A DNA stretch of 64,000 bases from Symbiodinium natans (GCA_905221605.1 CAJNDS010002509.1:200001-264000); one strand, 5' to 3'. Counted from the stretch's first letter, positions 11,025-22,464 are shown. Numbers and translations: made by a program. Notes: generated from the sequence alone by a model not told the origin.

Positions 11025-12338
11025 ATGTCCATTACAGTCCATGTGCACCTCCTGAGTGGCCAGCGCGTGACTTTGGCAACGCAGCCAGAAGAGTCCGTCA
11101 CCCGCTTGTGCCAAAGAGCCCAGAGCGCTCTGAAAGTTGGCAAGGGAAGGCTGCTGACAATCTGTGGAGATACGCTGACAGGAGGTACAGTAAAGCGAGC
11201 ACGCTTACAAGACAACGACTTGCTGACCCTGCATGTTGGACAGGTTCGCCTGCTTGCTTCTTCAAAATCCGACGGGGGTATCAGCGACGCTGCCTTTGCT
11301 GCACTTCTGGGTGATGGATGTGTGGTGACCTGGGGCGGTCTTAGAACCGGTGGTGACAGCACTGCCGTACAAGAGCAGCTCAAGAATGTGCATCAGATAC
11401 AAGCTTCTCTTCGTGCGTTTGCTGCGATCCGGGCTGACGGATCTGTGGTGACCTGGGGCGATTCAGGGCGGGGTGGCGACAGCAGTGCCGTACAGGAGCA
11501 GCTCAAGGACGTGCAGCATGTGCAAGCTTCTTCTAGTGCATTCGCTGCCATCCGGGCTGATGGATCTGTGGTGACCTGGGGCAGTGCAGGGCGGGGTGGC
11601 GACAGCAGTGCCGTACAGGAGCAGCTCAAGGACGTGCAGCAGGTGCAAGCTTCGTTCGGGGCGTTTGCCGCTATCCGGGCTGATGGATCTGTGGTGACCT
11701 GGGGTCCAGGTACTTGCGGCGGCGACAGCAGTGCCGTACAAGAGCAGCTGCAAAACGTGCAGCAGGTGCAATCTTCTTCTGTTGCGTTTGCTGCGATCCG
11801 GGCTGACGGATCTGTGGTGACCTGGGGCGATTCAGGGCGGGGCGGCGACAGCAGTGCCGTACAAGAGCAGCTCAAGGACGTGCAGCAGGTGCAAGCTTCG
11901 TATGCGGCATTTGCCGCTATCCGGGCTGATGGAACTGTGGTGACCTGGGGCGATGCTGAATGGGGCGGCGACAGCAGTGCCGTACAAGAGCAGCTCAAGA
12001 ACGTGCAGCAGGTGCAAGCTTCTGAACTGGCATTCGCTGCGATCCGGGCTGGCGGATCTGTAGTGACCTGGGGCGATGCTGAGGACGGTGGCGATAGCAG
12101 CGCCGTACAAGAGCAGCTCAAGAACGTGCAGCATGTGCAAGCCTCTCTTCGTGCGTTTGCTGCGATCCGGGCTGATGGATCTGTGATGACCAGGGGCGAT
12201 GCTGAATGGGGCGGCGACAGCAGTGCCGTGCAAGAGCAGCTGCAAAGCGTGCAGCAGGTGCGATCTTCTTCTGTTGCGTTTGCTGCGATCCGGGCTGATG
12301 GATCTGTGGTGACCATGGGGTCCAGACAACTAGGGTGA
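11025..12338 (+). CDS. RCC1-like tandem-repeat protein with ubiquitin-like N-terminus
   Basis: An intact 437-codon ORF with no intron. Residues 1-75 look like a ubiquitin-like beta-grasp domain (LLSGQ, SVTRLCQRAQ, LLTICGDTL, LLTLHVGQV). From about residue 95 there are eight or nine repeats of 41 residues (123 bp) with the core AFAAIRADGSVVTWG and a GGDSSAVQEQLK linker, which fits the RCC1/UVR8-like blade family (established family pattern). Such proteins are abundant in dinoflagellates and are usually annotated as HERC- or UVR8-like. No catalytic domain is visible, so binding or scaffolding is inferred. Repeat 8 has MTRG in place of VTWG. The last repeat is cut short by a base insertion and early stop, so the C-terminus is probably truncated. 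The ATG at 11,025 begins the ubiquitin-like fold directly, and TTTAGGG sequence lies just upstream. Confidence 0.8.
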   Translation: MSITVHVHLLSGQRVTLATQPEESVTRLCQRAQSALKVGKGRLLTICGDTLTGGTVKRARLQDNDLLTLHVGQVRLLASSKSDGGISDAAFAALLGDGCVVTWGGLRTGGDSTAVQEQLKNVHQIQASLRAFAAIRADGSVVTWGDSGRGGDSSAVQEQLKDVQHVQASSSAFAAIRADGSVVTWGSAGRGGDSSAVQEQLKDVQQVQASFGAFAAIRADGSVVTWGPGTCGGDSSAVQEQLQNVQQVQSSSVAFAAIRADGSVVTWGDSGRGGDSSAVQEQLKDVQQVQASYAAFAAIRADGTVVTWGDAEWGGDSSAVQEQLKNVQQVQASELAFAAIRAGGSVVTWGDAEDGGDSSAVQEQLKNVQHVQASLRAFAAIRADGSVMTRGDAEWGGDSSAVQEQLQSVQQVRSSSVAFAAIRADGSVVTMGSRQLG

Positions 12339-12390
12339 CGATAGCGGTACCGTACAAGAGCAGCCCAAATGCGCGCACTCGAAACTAAAC
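12310..12390 (+). pseudogene. Decayed ninth RCC1 repeat
   Basis: After GTGGTGACC the DNA still follows the repeat consensus (GGGGTCCAG, then GGTGACGATAGCGGTACCGT and ACAAGAGCAG), but an extra base shifts the frame and stops occur in both continuing frames. The repeat domain once extended further. Confidence 0.65.
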
Positions 12391-12649
12391 TCAGACTAGG
12401 TGACTAGGCTTTCAACGTCCGACTCTCAGTAGTTTTAGGTTTGTTCCAGGGGTTGCAGGTTCACTTTTTTGTTTTTTTGGGGGGTGGTGGTATGTTTCTG
12501 TGCTTTTTCATGTTTGTTGATCCATCAACCAGCCGACCCAATCAGTCAGTCAGTCCATCAGTCCACACACCCCTTGGTCGGTCAGTGATGGTTTGTCCAA
12601 GCACTGGCACTGCTCAACGTCCCCCCCCCCCCCCCCCCCTCCCCTAGCT

Positions 12650-12726
12650 GCCCTGAAGCTCCCATATAGGAACCCCTTCAACGCCCCACGTATCTACGAT
12701 GTAGGTATATACATGGACCCTTTGGG
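12650..12726. mobile_element. MITE-like element, family A, half copy
   Basis: Contains CCCATATAGGAACCCCTT, GTATCTACGATGTAGGTATA and the end ACATGGACCCTTTGGG; the other half is missing or replaced by a poly-C tract. Confidence 0.6.
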
Positions 12727-12799
12727 TTTTTCAATCCGAGCAACAGCTTGCCAGGAACAAACCGAAAGGAGCTGCTTCAACACCCGATTTTTGTGATCT

Positions 12800-13250
12800 T
12801 TCCCGTCATACGAACATCGTGTTTGCAAATGCCTCCGACCCCCCCCCCCCCCCCTTTTTTAATTGCTTGCCAGTCATACGAGCATTGTTTTTGCAAATGG
12901 GGGCTGCCTGCCCCCCCCCCCCCCCCCCCCCACCCCCCCACCTCCACCCCTACCCCCGGCCCCTGCTTGTTGCAATCCGTGACCATCACACGATCATTGT
13001 TGGCAAGCACGCGCTTTTTTAATCCTTGCAAAGCCCGCCCAGGAAGAACGTGATGCTCTCGCTTGGAGGTGCTTCCAAGCCTGAATCTTGTCCAAACCCA
13101 TCATACGCGCATTGTGTTGCAAATGGGTGCACCACTTTTTGCCGTGCAGAAAACCTTGAGGGCTGTGCCCTCCAACTCCCCCCCCCCCCCGCTGTTTTTG
13201 GGTAAATACTTGACCGTCATACAAATTGTGTCTGCAAATGCCTTGACGTG
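12800..13250 (+). repeat. Irregular tandem repeat with poly-C tails
   Basis: Five copies of a motif like GTCATACGNNCATTGTGTTT followed by GCAAATG start near 12,806, 12,871, 12,982, 13,098 and 13,215. Most are followed by a poly-C or poly-T run. Spacing is 65 bp, then about 111-117 bp. Confidence 0.7.
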
Positions 13251-13973
13251 ATAAAGTTGCCAGTATGCCCGGGAGCTGCAGCTGCGGCAGCCTCGTCGAT
13301 AGAACGCTGAGAGTTTTAGTGTTGCCTTTCCGGGTGCGGGACAGGCAGCGAGTCTCAAAAAATCGGGGGCTGCATTGTCGATAGTGGTACGTGCACGGGG
13401 TTCTTGCTCCGTTCCTCAGTAGATCACTCAACCCGAAACCTTAAGCCCCAAACCCAACCATAACGAAACTCCAAATTCAAAGCACCGAACCAGACGCCTG
13501 GAAATCGGCAAAACCACCCCTCAAAAAACACCCCTAAACCCTAAACTCTAAACCCTAAACCCGAAACCCCAAAACAACTTAGCTCCTTAGGGAGACACGC
13601 GGGAAAGACAGCTTGGCAAAACCATCGGATTTCTCGACGGCCTACTGCTGTACAGATTAGGGTTTAGGGTTTAGGGTGTGGGGTGTAGGGTTTAGGGTTT
13701 AGGGTCTTAGGGTTTAGGGTTTGAGGTTTGGGGTTTAGGGTTTAGGGTTTAGGGTAACAACTATGTAAAGGGCTGCTATGACTACACTCCGCGGCAATAC
13801 CATCAACCCTAGACCACCCTCAGTCCTAAACCCAAAGCCCTCAACCCGAAACCCTAAGCCCTCAATCCCTAAAACCCTCAACCCTCAACCCTAGACCCCC
13901 TAAACCCTCAAGTCTAACTCCCTCAACCCTAAACCCTCCCAAGCGGGGTTTAGAGTTGAGGGGGTAGAGTTGA

Positions 13974-14083
13974 CCCTAAGGATCCATGTACCTATATAGT
14001 ATATACTTAGGCCTTAAAAGGGGTTCCTATATAGTAGCTTTAGGGCCCAAGTATCTACTACATTGGTACATGGATCCTTTGGG
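13974..14083. mobile_element. MITE-like element, family A
   Basis: Full-length copy with ends GGATCCATGTACC and GGTACATGGATCCTTTGGG and the usual AGGGGTTCCTATATAGTAGC interior. Confidence 0.8.
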
Positions 14084-14607
14084 TGAGACCTGCCTCATGG
14101 ATCTATGAGACCCTTTGGACCCACAAGTCCGCTTCAAGTCAAAGGTGTGGTGGGGGGGGGGGGGGGGACCTGGCTAATTACCCCCCAGCACGACTGGTTT
14201 AGGGTGTAGGGCTAGGGTTTAGGGTTTTTTTGTTTAGGGTTTAGGGTTTAGGGTTTACAAAAAAATCATTTAAACAAATTATTTAAAAAAAAAATATATA
14301 TATATATATATACTGATGGATGAGACTTGTTTCGACAAAAAAAGTTAGGGCTTAGGGCTTAGGGCTTAGGGCTAGGGTTTAGGGTCTAGGGTTTAGGGGT
14401 TACAGGGTTTCGGGCTTGGAAGACCCGAGCCGCGAGGACTCCAACGGCAACGTTATCCAGACAGGAAGCGGGAGGCCAGCACGCAAAGTCCCCTCCACCA
14501 CACGACTCCACGGGGTATGATCTGGTGGTTTTAGGGTTTATGTAGCGGTTTCAGGTTTAGAGCTGGGGTTTAGACTTGAGGGTTTAGGGGTTGAGGGTTG
14601 AGGGCTT

Positions 14608-14730
14608 GCTTGGAGGTTCATGGGTACCTATGACCCTCATCATACCCTGCACTTACAAGCCCCCTAAGTCCCCGAAGTAGGTTCGAAGTAAACTTATAAT
14701 TCGGGTTAGAAGTACCCATGAACCTCCAAG
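14608..14730. mobile_element. MITE-like element, family C, uninterrupted copy
   Basis: About 123 bp bounded by a perfect 19-bp inverted repeat, CTTGGAGGTTCATGGGTAC and its complement. The interior includes CTTATAATTCGGGTT. Three other family C copies contain telomere-like insertions; this one does not, so it serves as reference. Confidence 0.8.
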
Positions 14731-17514
14731 TAGGGTCTAAAGTAATTAAGATGTGTCTGGGGAGGGCTCTTATTTCGCGTTGCATTTTTTCAGGTAGTCC
14801 TTGGATTGGGGATATCCGAAAGTTCAAACAAAGCCCCTGACAGGCCTCGCTTGGGCTAATGGCCTTGCAGGGCTAAGAAAATACCTTGGGCTTTGTAGGG
14901 CTCGAGGTTCTTGGGCTTCAAGTCGGGTTCATTGCTGAGGCATCAAGGGGTATAGTAGGTATACTTTAACATACGGGATCATACGGGAGTTATAGAGCGA
15001 AGAAGTGAAGAATGTCGAAGAAGCATATGGTTTGAGTTCAGCCTAAACCCTGCCACCCCGCGCAGCTTTTGGACTGAGAGCGGCAAGTTCCGTGCGAGTC
15101 TGGTTTCCTCATTTCCTCACCCCTAAATCCCACAATATCTTGCCTGAACTCTAACCTGGTGGAGATTCACCAAGAAACAGACTCTACGTGGTTGAGATAT
15201 CCCGAAGAAACACACAAGCTACCTTCTTCTATGGAGCCCGAAACCCCAGCATAAGATCCACAACTCTAGCTTCCAGGGTTCAGGGTAACTGGTATGATAG
15301 AGGCCTATTGAATTTGAATTAGTATTTGCGTTGTGTAGTTTCTCTTGTAGATGTAGATCGTCTATAAGCCTGGGTCTTCAAGGACCCTAAACCCTGCATC
15401 CTCTTTCATACAGGGACTAAATAGGGGTCGATTCTACACCCTCCTCTTTCAAACAGGAGAAGAATAAGGGTTAGGCATGGGTAGTTAGCAAGGCTTCTGT
15501 GTCAGGGTGTCGGGCTCCGGGTGGATTGAGGGTTTGGGGTTTAGGGTTTGGGGTTACAGATCAGGGTTTAAGGTTCAGGACGTCTGGGGTTTAGGGCTAG
15601 GGTTTAGGGTCTAGGGTCCAGGGTTTAGGGTTTGGGTTTAGAGTTTAGGGTTTAGGGTTTAGGGTTTAGGGTTTAGGGTTTAGGGTTTAGGGCTTAGGGA
15701 TTAGGGCTTAGGGGCTTAGGGGCTTAGGGCTTAGGGTTCAGGTTCCTACTTAGGCTTCTAGAGGTCGGGGGCACATGCCAACCAGGTCGCTGTGAGAACT
15801 TTGCCTGTGAGGCAGCCGAGCATGCAGAAGCCGCAGCCCTAAACTCTAAACCCTAGACCCTAAACCCTAAACCCTAGAGCCTAGACCCTAGACCCTAGAC
15901 CCTTAAACTAGAACCCTGACGAAGCTACCCTTCGGCCTGAACTCAACTTGAACCCTGGCGTCCTAAAGCCTCCTGAGCTCCCAGAGCTCATGGTAGGGTT
16001 TAGGGTTTAGGGTTTAGGTTTAGGGTTTAGGGTTTAGTGTTTAGGGTTTAGGCTTTCAGGGTGCTAGGCAGGATCCCAGGCATCCTACCCTAGACAACCC
16101 TTAGTCAAAGGGTGGTAATGAGTCCTTTGGGGGATTCCTAAAATAGGGGCACTTGGCCGGAAATGCTCATTTGATGGGTCAAAGCAAAGACGCACGGATG
16201 AATCAGCATAGTGTACATTTAGAATTATGCCCATGTGGGTTGTGAATAGTTGATCCAGTATATTGTTTTAGCCGGCTTAGTTTTCATTGTTGTGGCTACC
16301 AATCGGTTGAACGAGTTCCTGCAATCTTGCTTGCCAATTTTTATTTCGTAATGCCCTATAATCACGTGAGCTGACGAGATACAAACATGCAAATGCCACG
16401 CATGTCGCTTCTGATGCATTCCCCAACCGTTTGATGCCTGATTTGCCTCGTGTTCCACAGAAATTCCAGTTGTAGCAGCCTGGTGGTCTGTTACTAGGTA
16501 AGTATCCATCGAGTATCTGTGATTTGCTGAGGGAAAGGGTGAGGGTCTCAAGGGCTATAGAGGGCTTATATAGGGTTGAGGGTTTAGGGCATTTAAGGGC
16601 TCAGATGTAAAGTTGAAGGGTCTGGGTTTTCGAGTCTACGGTTTTTGGGGCTTGGGGCTTTGTGGACTCAAGGGTTAAACCCGAAACCCTCAACCCTCAA
16701 CCCTGAACCCAAACCCTCAAGCCTTAACCCCAAACCCTCAACCCTGAGCCCCAGACCCGAAACCCTCAACCCTAAACCTCAAGACCAGCGAGCCACTAGA
16801 CCTTGCCCCGGACAGCGCAAGGCAAAGACCAGCAATAGACTGGCAGAGTGCGACAAATGGCTTCGTGTTCAGGGTATAGGGCTTAAGTTTTAGGGTTCAG
16901 GGTTTAGTGCTTAGAGTTTCAGGGCCCTAAACACACTAGGGTTTGGGGCCCCGCATATCGTCACCCGAAAGTCAAGTCCTTTCCAGGGGTATTCTTTGCT
17001 CCCTTGTGCGGACCTTTCTTAGGGGATTCTACTCTTGTTTGCGGTTAAAGGGGGCCCCTGTGACCCGGAAACTCCCAGCCGACAGTCATTAGGATTCACG
17101 CCGCGCTCGGCAAGCAGCCCAATCGTCAGCATATGACGTCGCCAGAGTAGCCCTTCCCAGTTGGGCTTGTTGGGTTTGTGCCTTGCTGCGTGTGCGTGTG
17201 CGCATGCGCGTGCGAGTGCACGTCGAACTCAAGTGAGGGGGCGTCGAAGGTTTCCTCTCGAACCCTAAATCGAGAATGCAGGGTCTCCATATTCTCCAGA
17301 CCTCTTAACCCTAAACCAGCCCCCCTTTAGACTCGGAGCATACTTAGAATCTGCTGAAGAACCTCAAAACATGTACAATACTCGCGGAAGAAGAGTTTCT
17401 TTTTTTCTCTTCCCTTGTATTTTGGGGGGTTCTTAAGAAAAGAATGAGAAGGTCCACCAGACCTCCTTCCCCCCAAAGAACCGAAGATTGGCGGTAGCAA
17501 AGGAATATTTGGGC

Positions 17515-17613
17515 CCCTAAACCCTAAACCCTAAACCCTAAACCCTAAACCCTAAACCCTAAACCCTAAACCCTAAACCATAAACCCTAAACCCTAAACC
17601 CTAAACCCTAAAC
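17515..17613 (-). repeat. CCCTAAA array
   Basis: About fourteen units with a single CCATAAA variant. Confidence 0.9.
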
Positions 17614-17713
17614 CAAGAACCGAACTCTTGGGGCCCAAAGGCTCGTGCATTCAAAGGGACTTTTAGAATAGGACACCCGCGGCTATTCTAGGACTACATA
17701 CTTTGGGACACAG

Positions 17714-17880
17714 AGCGAGAGAGAGAGAGAGAGAGAGAGGAAGAGTCTACATATATATATATATATATGTATGTATATATATATAGATGCACACATGTGT
17801 ATATGTGTATGTATATGTATCTGTATCTGTATATGCATATGCATATGCATATGTATGTATGTATGTATATATATATACAC
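17714..17880. repeat. GA and TATG microsatellites
   Basis: A GA run (about 17,714-17,738) followed by TA, TATG and GCATAT runs; the two cysteine-tyrosine-rich ORFs here are artefacts of it. Confidence 0.9.
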
Positions 17881-18578
17881 ATTAACTTTTTATGCATATA
17901 CAAGAGGGGTTATCTGGGGTACATAGTAGGATTAAGGATCCAGTCTAGAGATCCCTTCGGCTATCTCTTACGGGCTTGTCCCATGAATTTCAGGGCTGTG
18001 GCTGAAGCGGAAGATGCATCATCGTTTCGAGTTTACCCGAAATCGTTGCACTAAACCAACCCTAAACCCTAGAACCCTAAACCCTAAACCCTTGCACTAA
18101 CCTTCACTAAACCCTTAAAACCCTAAACCTTAAACCTTAAAGCCGAAACCAGATAGGGTTTAGACTGCGTGGTTTGCAGTGCAAGGTCTGACGCCCTGGG
18201 ATTTGGGATGTAATGGAATTTCTTTACGGGGTGAGGCCAAACCCCTGGACCTGACAAAAAACATCCTAGATCTCAAATCCCTCAGCCCCTGCGCCCCGAA
18301 CCCCCTATCTCCAACCCAAGCCCCTAACCCTCTATAATTCCCAAGCCCCGACACCTCTGTAACCCCCTACCTGGACTTCCCGAAGCCCTAAACCCTTACG
18401 CCCCTACTGCAAGTGCAAAGCCGCCGGCCATGGCCTTGTGACGCCGTCCCGTCGCCCTGCGCTTGAGCTCGGCGCCCGATAGAAGTCCTAAACCCCCAAA
18501 CCCCTAATGAAACTGTAAGTCCTCAACCCTAAACCCTAACCCCTCGCCGTGAGTCGACTCAACACATGAGGACAGGCT

Positions 18579-18719
18579 TACAAGGAGGGGCCCCCCTACT
18601 ATACTAGCTATAGTTACGGGACTTATAACCTGAGCTAGGATCCTTATAACCCAATTCAGGGTCCCCAAAACTCTACTTATAACTAGCGGGGGGGGGGGGG
18701 GGGGGCCCTCTCCTTGTAA
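18579..18719. mobile_element. MITE-like element, family B
   Basis: Ends ACAAGGAGGGGCCCCC and CCTCTCCTTGT. The interior has GGGACTTATAACCTGA, GGATCCTTATAACCCAATT and CTCTACTTATAACTAG, followed by a long poly-G run at the place where other copies have only five or six G. Confidence 0.75.
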
Positions 18720-18943
18720 GGTTGAAGGTTAAAAGGGCTTAGGGCTCTGAACTCCAAATCTCACCTAGACCGCAAGGCCCTTCCTCAAAAGCACATCGTG
18801 AATATCCTTGCATTTTACACATATTCGCTATTCCCCACCTTCGGTGTGGGGTTGTTAGATGTTAATCTCAACTCTTCTCCTCGCCCGGAACTCTTCTCCT
18901 CGCCCCGAACGCTTCTCCTCGCCCGGTCTCCTCCTAGAGATGC

Positions 18944-19180
18944 CCTGGAGTGCCCAACCCCAGAGAATCCCTGGAGGGCCCTGCCCCAGAGACTCCTGGA
19001 GTGCCCAACCCAGAGACTTGTGGAGTGCCCAACCCCAGACTCTCCCTGGAGTGCCCCCTAAACCCTAAACCCTAAACCCTAAACCCTAAAACCCCAAGTT
19101 TGCCTGTGCCCAACTCCCTGGAGTGCCCCCAACCCTGGAGGGCCCAAGCCGAGAGTCTCCCTGGAGTGCCCAACCCCAAT
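18944..19180 (+). repeat. CTGGAGTGCCCAACCC minisatellite
   Basis: About eight diverged copies of CCTGGAGTGCCCAACCCCAG with 20-35 bp spacing, interrupted once by CCCTAAA repeats at 19,057-19,090. A shorter CTTCTCCTCGCCC repeat precedes it (about 18,882-18,928). Confidence 0.75.
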
Positions 19181-20099
19181 TGCGGTTTGAGCATCTTATT
19201 TGCGCTCTTTCTTTTTAACGAGGAGCAAGGTGGGGATGTGCGAAGCAAAATAATTTAAATGTAAGATGTAGAACGAATATATGATACATTCTATATTTCT
19301 ACGTGTACTTGTATGTATGTTAGCAAGGCACGCACCCACACACACTTGTCACACACCAGTAAGGTATATGTTGAACATTCTAAACTCGTATTTCACGGCG
19401 GCCCCAAAGCCCTTCGAACGCCCCAGGCCAAACGATGCTCCAGGCCGTCGTGCACAGGGTCAAGGAAACAGGATGCCAGGGTGCGGAGTTCTGTTCTTGC
19501 AGCCCTAAACCCTAAACCCGAAACATTAAGCCCTAAACCCTAAACCGGTTTAGGGTTTAGGGAACCCCAAAGGATGCGTGGGGCCGTCTCAAGGCTTCAG
19601 CATCCTAGACCAGGGTTTTGGGCGTCTAGGGTTTAGGGCTTCGAGGGTTTTGGGCTTCTAGGGTTTAGGGTTTAGGGTTTAGGGTGTAGGGTTTAGGGTT
19701 TAGGGTTTAGGAAGCACATCCTTCAAGGGTATGCCATCACAGGCGTTCTGGACGCCTCCACAGGCTGTCGGGAGCTCTGCAAGGCGGCTATGGCCTTGAA
19801 GTTGTCGTACCCGGGTCTGCCCAGACCCCTGGAAGGTCTGGGTCCGAGGTGTGCATGAATTTGGACTATGAGGTCATGCTGAAGGCCAAAATGTATCAGG
19901 AGGGTTTAGGGTTTAGGGTTTTGGGTTTTGGGGTTTAGGGTTTGGGGTTTAGGGTTTTGGGGTTTAGGGTTTAGGGTTTAGGGTTTAGGGTTTAGGGTTT
20001 AGGGTTTAGGGTGCAGCGGCAGATGGCTACAGAAGGCAGCCCGTTCTACGAGCCTCACTGCCAGGAATGGAAGAGCCAAGATCATGGTGGTCGAGGTCT

Positions 20100-20237
20100 T
20101 CTTAGGCCCTACAGCAGCTCTACACAGCACGATCTTCGAACTCCAACGACGAGGCTGCGAGGGCATTGACCATCATCAAGCGCGAGACGAAGCTGATTAC
20201 CGACAGTAAGGGCAACGGTTGGGCTGTGACGCACAAC
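20100..20237 (+). CDS. Possible exon, unrecognised protein
   Basis: One frame reads SSNSNDEAARALTIIKRETK followed by LITDSKGNGWAVTHNP, which has normal amino-acid composition unlike the flanking repeats. It is abruptly ended by a family A MITE at 20,238. Earlier sequence (19.74-19.86 kb) also has exon-like character. Function unknown. It may belong with the plus-strand exon candidates to 24.6 kb or be a degraded fragment. Confidence 0.3.
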
Positions 20238-20343
20238 CCCAAGGATCCATGTACCTATAGTATATACTTAGGCCTTAAAGGGGTTCCTATATAGTAGCTT
20301 TAGGGCCCAAGTATCTACTACATTGGTACATGGATCCTTTGGG
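20238..20343. mobile_element. MITE-like element, family A
   Basis: Full copy with ends CCCCAAGGATCCATGTACC and GGTACATGGATCCTTTGGG, inserted at the end of a possible exon. Confidence 0.8.
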
Positions 20344-20727
20344 CAAGGGTTTTGGGCGGTTTTGGGTTGCCCTCAGCCCTAAGCCCTTGCGCCTGCCGGC
20401 CGGGCATTGCGAGTCTCCGGCTGGAAGCCTCGGAGTTGAGTGCTTTTGAGGGTTAAAGGCTTGATGTTTAGGGTTTAGGGTTTAGGGTTTAGGGTTCAGG
20501 GTTCAGGGTTTAGGGTTGTTAGCAACCCTAAACCTTCAAACCTTAAAACGGTCCTCTTGACCAAATTCTCTTTGTTCAACGGAAAGCAGTGGACACTGCA
20601 TTCCCTATTAAGGTCCCATAGGATCCCCACATTGATCCCAACATCCCCAAATGGGACATCAAGCCAAAACTCAAACCCAACGCATTTCCTTAGATGTATC
20701 TGAGTCATGTAGTCACATGCGGGACCC

Positions 20728-20865
20728 TTATAAGGGACCTTAGGGGTTATTTATGACTTATGTAGGGGCTAGTTAGGTATACAGGCGCTATATACGGCAA
20801 ACATAGGGGTTATGAAGTGGAATAAGATTATGTATCCCTTCTAGGGGTCCCTCCTTATGCCCCTT
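20728..20865. mobile_element. MITE-like element, family H
   Basis: About 135 bp with CTTATAAGGGACC at the left, GGGGTTAT in the middle and CCCTTCTAGGGGTCCCT then CCTTATGCCC at the right. Related to 28,129-28,262. Confidence 0.55.
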
Positions 20866-20976
20866 GAACGGTTTAGGGTTTAGGGTTTAGGGTTTAGGGT
20901 TTTGGGTTTAGGGTCTAGGGTTTAGGGTTTAGGGTTTAGGGCTTAGAAAAGCTCCTCGTGAACTGCTTCTTCGCAG

Positions 20977-21063
20977 GCAAACAAGGGCAACGTGATCTCC
21001 AAGTTTCACAAGACATCCCTGGAGATCCGCAACCATGCTCCAGCCTCATTTTTCGTCATGGAT
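20977..21063 (+). CDS. Exon candidate, unrecognised protein
   Basis: A pyrimidine-rich stretch ending CTTCTTCGCAG leads into a frame coding ANKGNVISKFHKTSLEIRNH then APASFFVM. TTTAGGG repeats precede it by about 30 bp and CCCTAAA repeats follow within 20 bp, as expected if telomere-like sequence fills the neighbouring introns. The protein is not recognised. Confidence 0.45.
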
Positions 21064-21337
21064 TCACCCTAACCCCCTAACCCCCTAAACCCTAAACCCT
21101 AAACCCTAAACCCTAAACCCTAGACGGGTTACCCTAAACTCTAATCTAAACCCTAAACCCTAAACCCTAAACTTAGATGCCGGGGTTTAGGGTGCAGGGT
21201 TTGTCTTCTCTTGGTTTTTGGAATGGGGTGGAGGACATCCTCGCCCCCTAAGCCGACGAAGCCCTAGACCCCATGGGCCCTTTCGAAAGCCATCTGATAG
21301 GACTTGGCTGACAGGGCTGAATAAACCCTACACCCTA

Positions 21338-21466
21338 AACCTTCAAACCCCTAAACCCCTAAACCCCTAAACCCCTAAACCCCTAAACCCCTGAACCCCT
21401 GAACCCCTAAACCCCTAAACCCCTAAACCCCTAAACCCCTAAACCCCTAAACCCCTAAACCCCTAG
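21338..21466 (-). repeat. CCCCTAAA octamer array
   Basis: Sixteen or so CCCCTAAA units, the eight-base variant, with two CCCCTGAA units. Confidence 0.9.
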
Positions 21467-22208
21467 CCACCCCCCCACAAAAAAACAAATAAACAATACA
21501 AGAGAAACATAAAACCCTGACTCAGCATGGCAGGGTTCCAGGATTCAGGGTTCTCACCGCAGGGCAGCTTGCGGTCCAGGGTTCATTTCATGGTAGTTCA
21601 GGGGGCCTACTGTAGGTGTCGGGTTTCGGGTTTAGGGTTCCAAGGGTTGAGGGTTTCGGGCTTGGATTTTAATCCCTTCCCCCGAATATTGGAACACCCC
21701 TTCAAAAAAGCTGCACCCAAGCCCGAGCGCGTACCCGTCCCCAGTAAAACCTCTACCGAAACGGGGGCGGGGGGGGGGAGAGGGGCTGGGAAGCCTGAAG
21801 CAGAAACTTGAACTCTGATTATGGAAACCCCCAAACCCTGTAGATAGACTCAAGTTCCTGTCAGTCCCGATAGGGTTTAGGGTTTAAGGTTTGGGGTTTA
21901 GGGCTTAGGGTCTCCCTACCCTCGCTCGGGGCTGTTTGGCAGTCTGCCTGTCTCAAGTGTAGTCTGGCTGCATTCGATAAGAACCCCCCCCCCCCCCCTT
22001 TAAGACTAAAACACCATGGGGGTTTGGGAGGTTTTACTACAAGGGGGGGGGGGGGACTTTCGCATAAGGGAGAAGGGGTTAGAAGGGGTTAGAGTTTGCA
22101 AAGAATAATAGCCCCTATTACGCTGCCCTGGTGAGGAACAAGTTCTTTTCAATCTTTGGGTGGTTTTCAGCAAATGGTAGTGAAGTCTAGGACCGGGAGT
22201 AGGCCCTG

Positions 22209-22298
22209 TGTTCCTTCTTTTAGGGTTGGGGTTCCCTTAAAAGCCCCTTAAAATCAAAAAGGGCACCCTTGTTATTCCTAGGTTACTCCTGGGTCACC
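22209..22298. mobile_element. MITE-like element, family D
   Basis: Imperfect palindrome: GGGGTTCCCTTAAAAGCCCC then TTAAAATCAAAAAGGGCACC, ending CCTAGGTTACTCCTGGGTC. Related copies: 8,497-8,577, 26,246-26,358, 44,334-44,420, 46,166-46,255 and 58,706-58,788, with partial ones at 43,041 and 50,459. Several lie just before exon candidates. Confidence 0.7.
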
Positions 22299-22362
22299 TT
22301 AAACCCGAAACCCCAACCCTAAACCCTAAGCCCTAAACCCTAAACCCTACTCCCGGGTCTAG

Positions 22363-22464
22363 AAGTGCTCTGAGGAGTTGAGATACTACCTCGGCGTCTT
22401 CAACCGGCTGTGGGGAGCTCAGAGTGGCCCCAACCGCTTGTCTGCCATGGTTGAGTTGCTTCGG
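22363..22464 (+). CDS. Exon candidate, 34 codons, unrecognised
   Basis: After GGGTCTAG the frame reads KCSEELRYYLGVFNRLWGAQ and on through NRLSAMVELLR, ending CTTCGG just before GTTTAGGGG. The end makes a GT donor out of the telomere-like repeat. The length is a multiple of three and the composition is that of a normal soluble protein. A family D element and CCCTAAA repeats occupy the preceding intron position. No family recognised. Confidence 0.5.

Larger units (their letters stand above)
12391..20099. other. Repeat region without a confident gene
   Basis: Telomere-like blocks, an irregular satellite (12.8-13.25 kb), MITE-like elements, a minisatellite (18.9-19.2 kb) and microsatellites. 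The ORFs near 14.6, 16.2 and 19.3 kb are short, partly made of repeats and unrecognised. I cannot exclude isolated exons. Confidence 0.5.

Noticed and set aside
11393-12316. 307-codon minus-strand ORF opposite the RCC1-like gene
   Set aside because: A repeat shadow with Cys/Ser-rich composition; the plus strand holds the known repeat.
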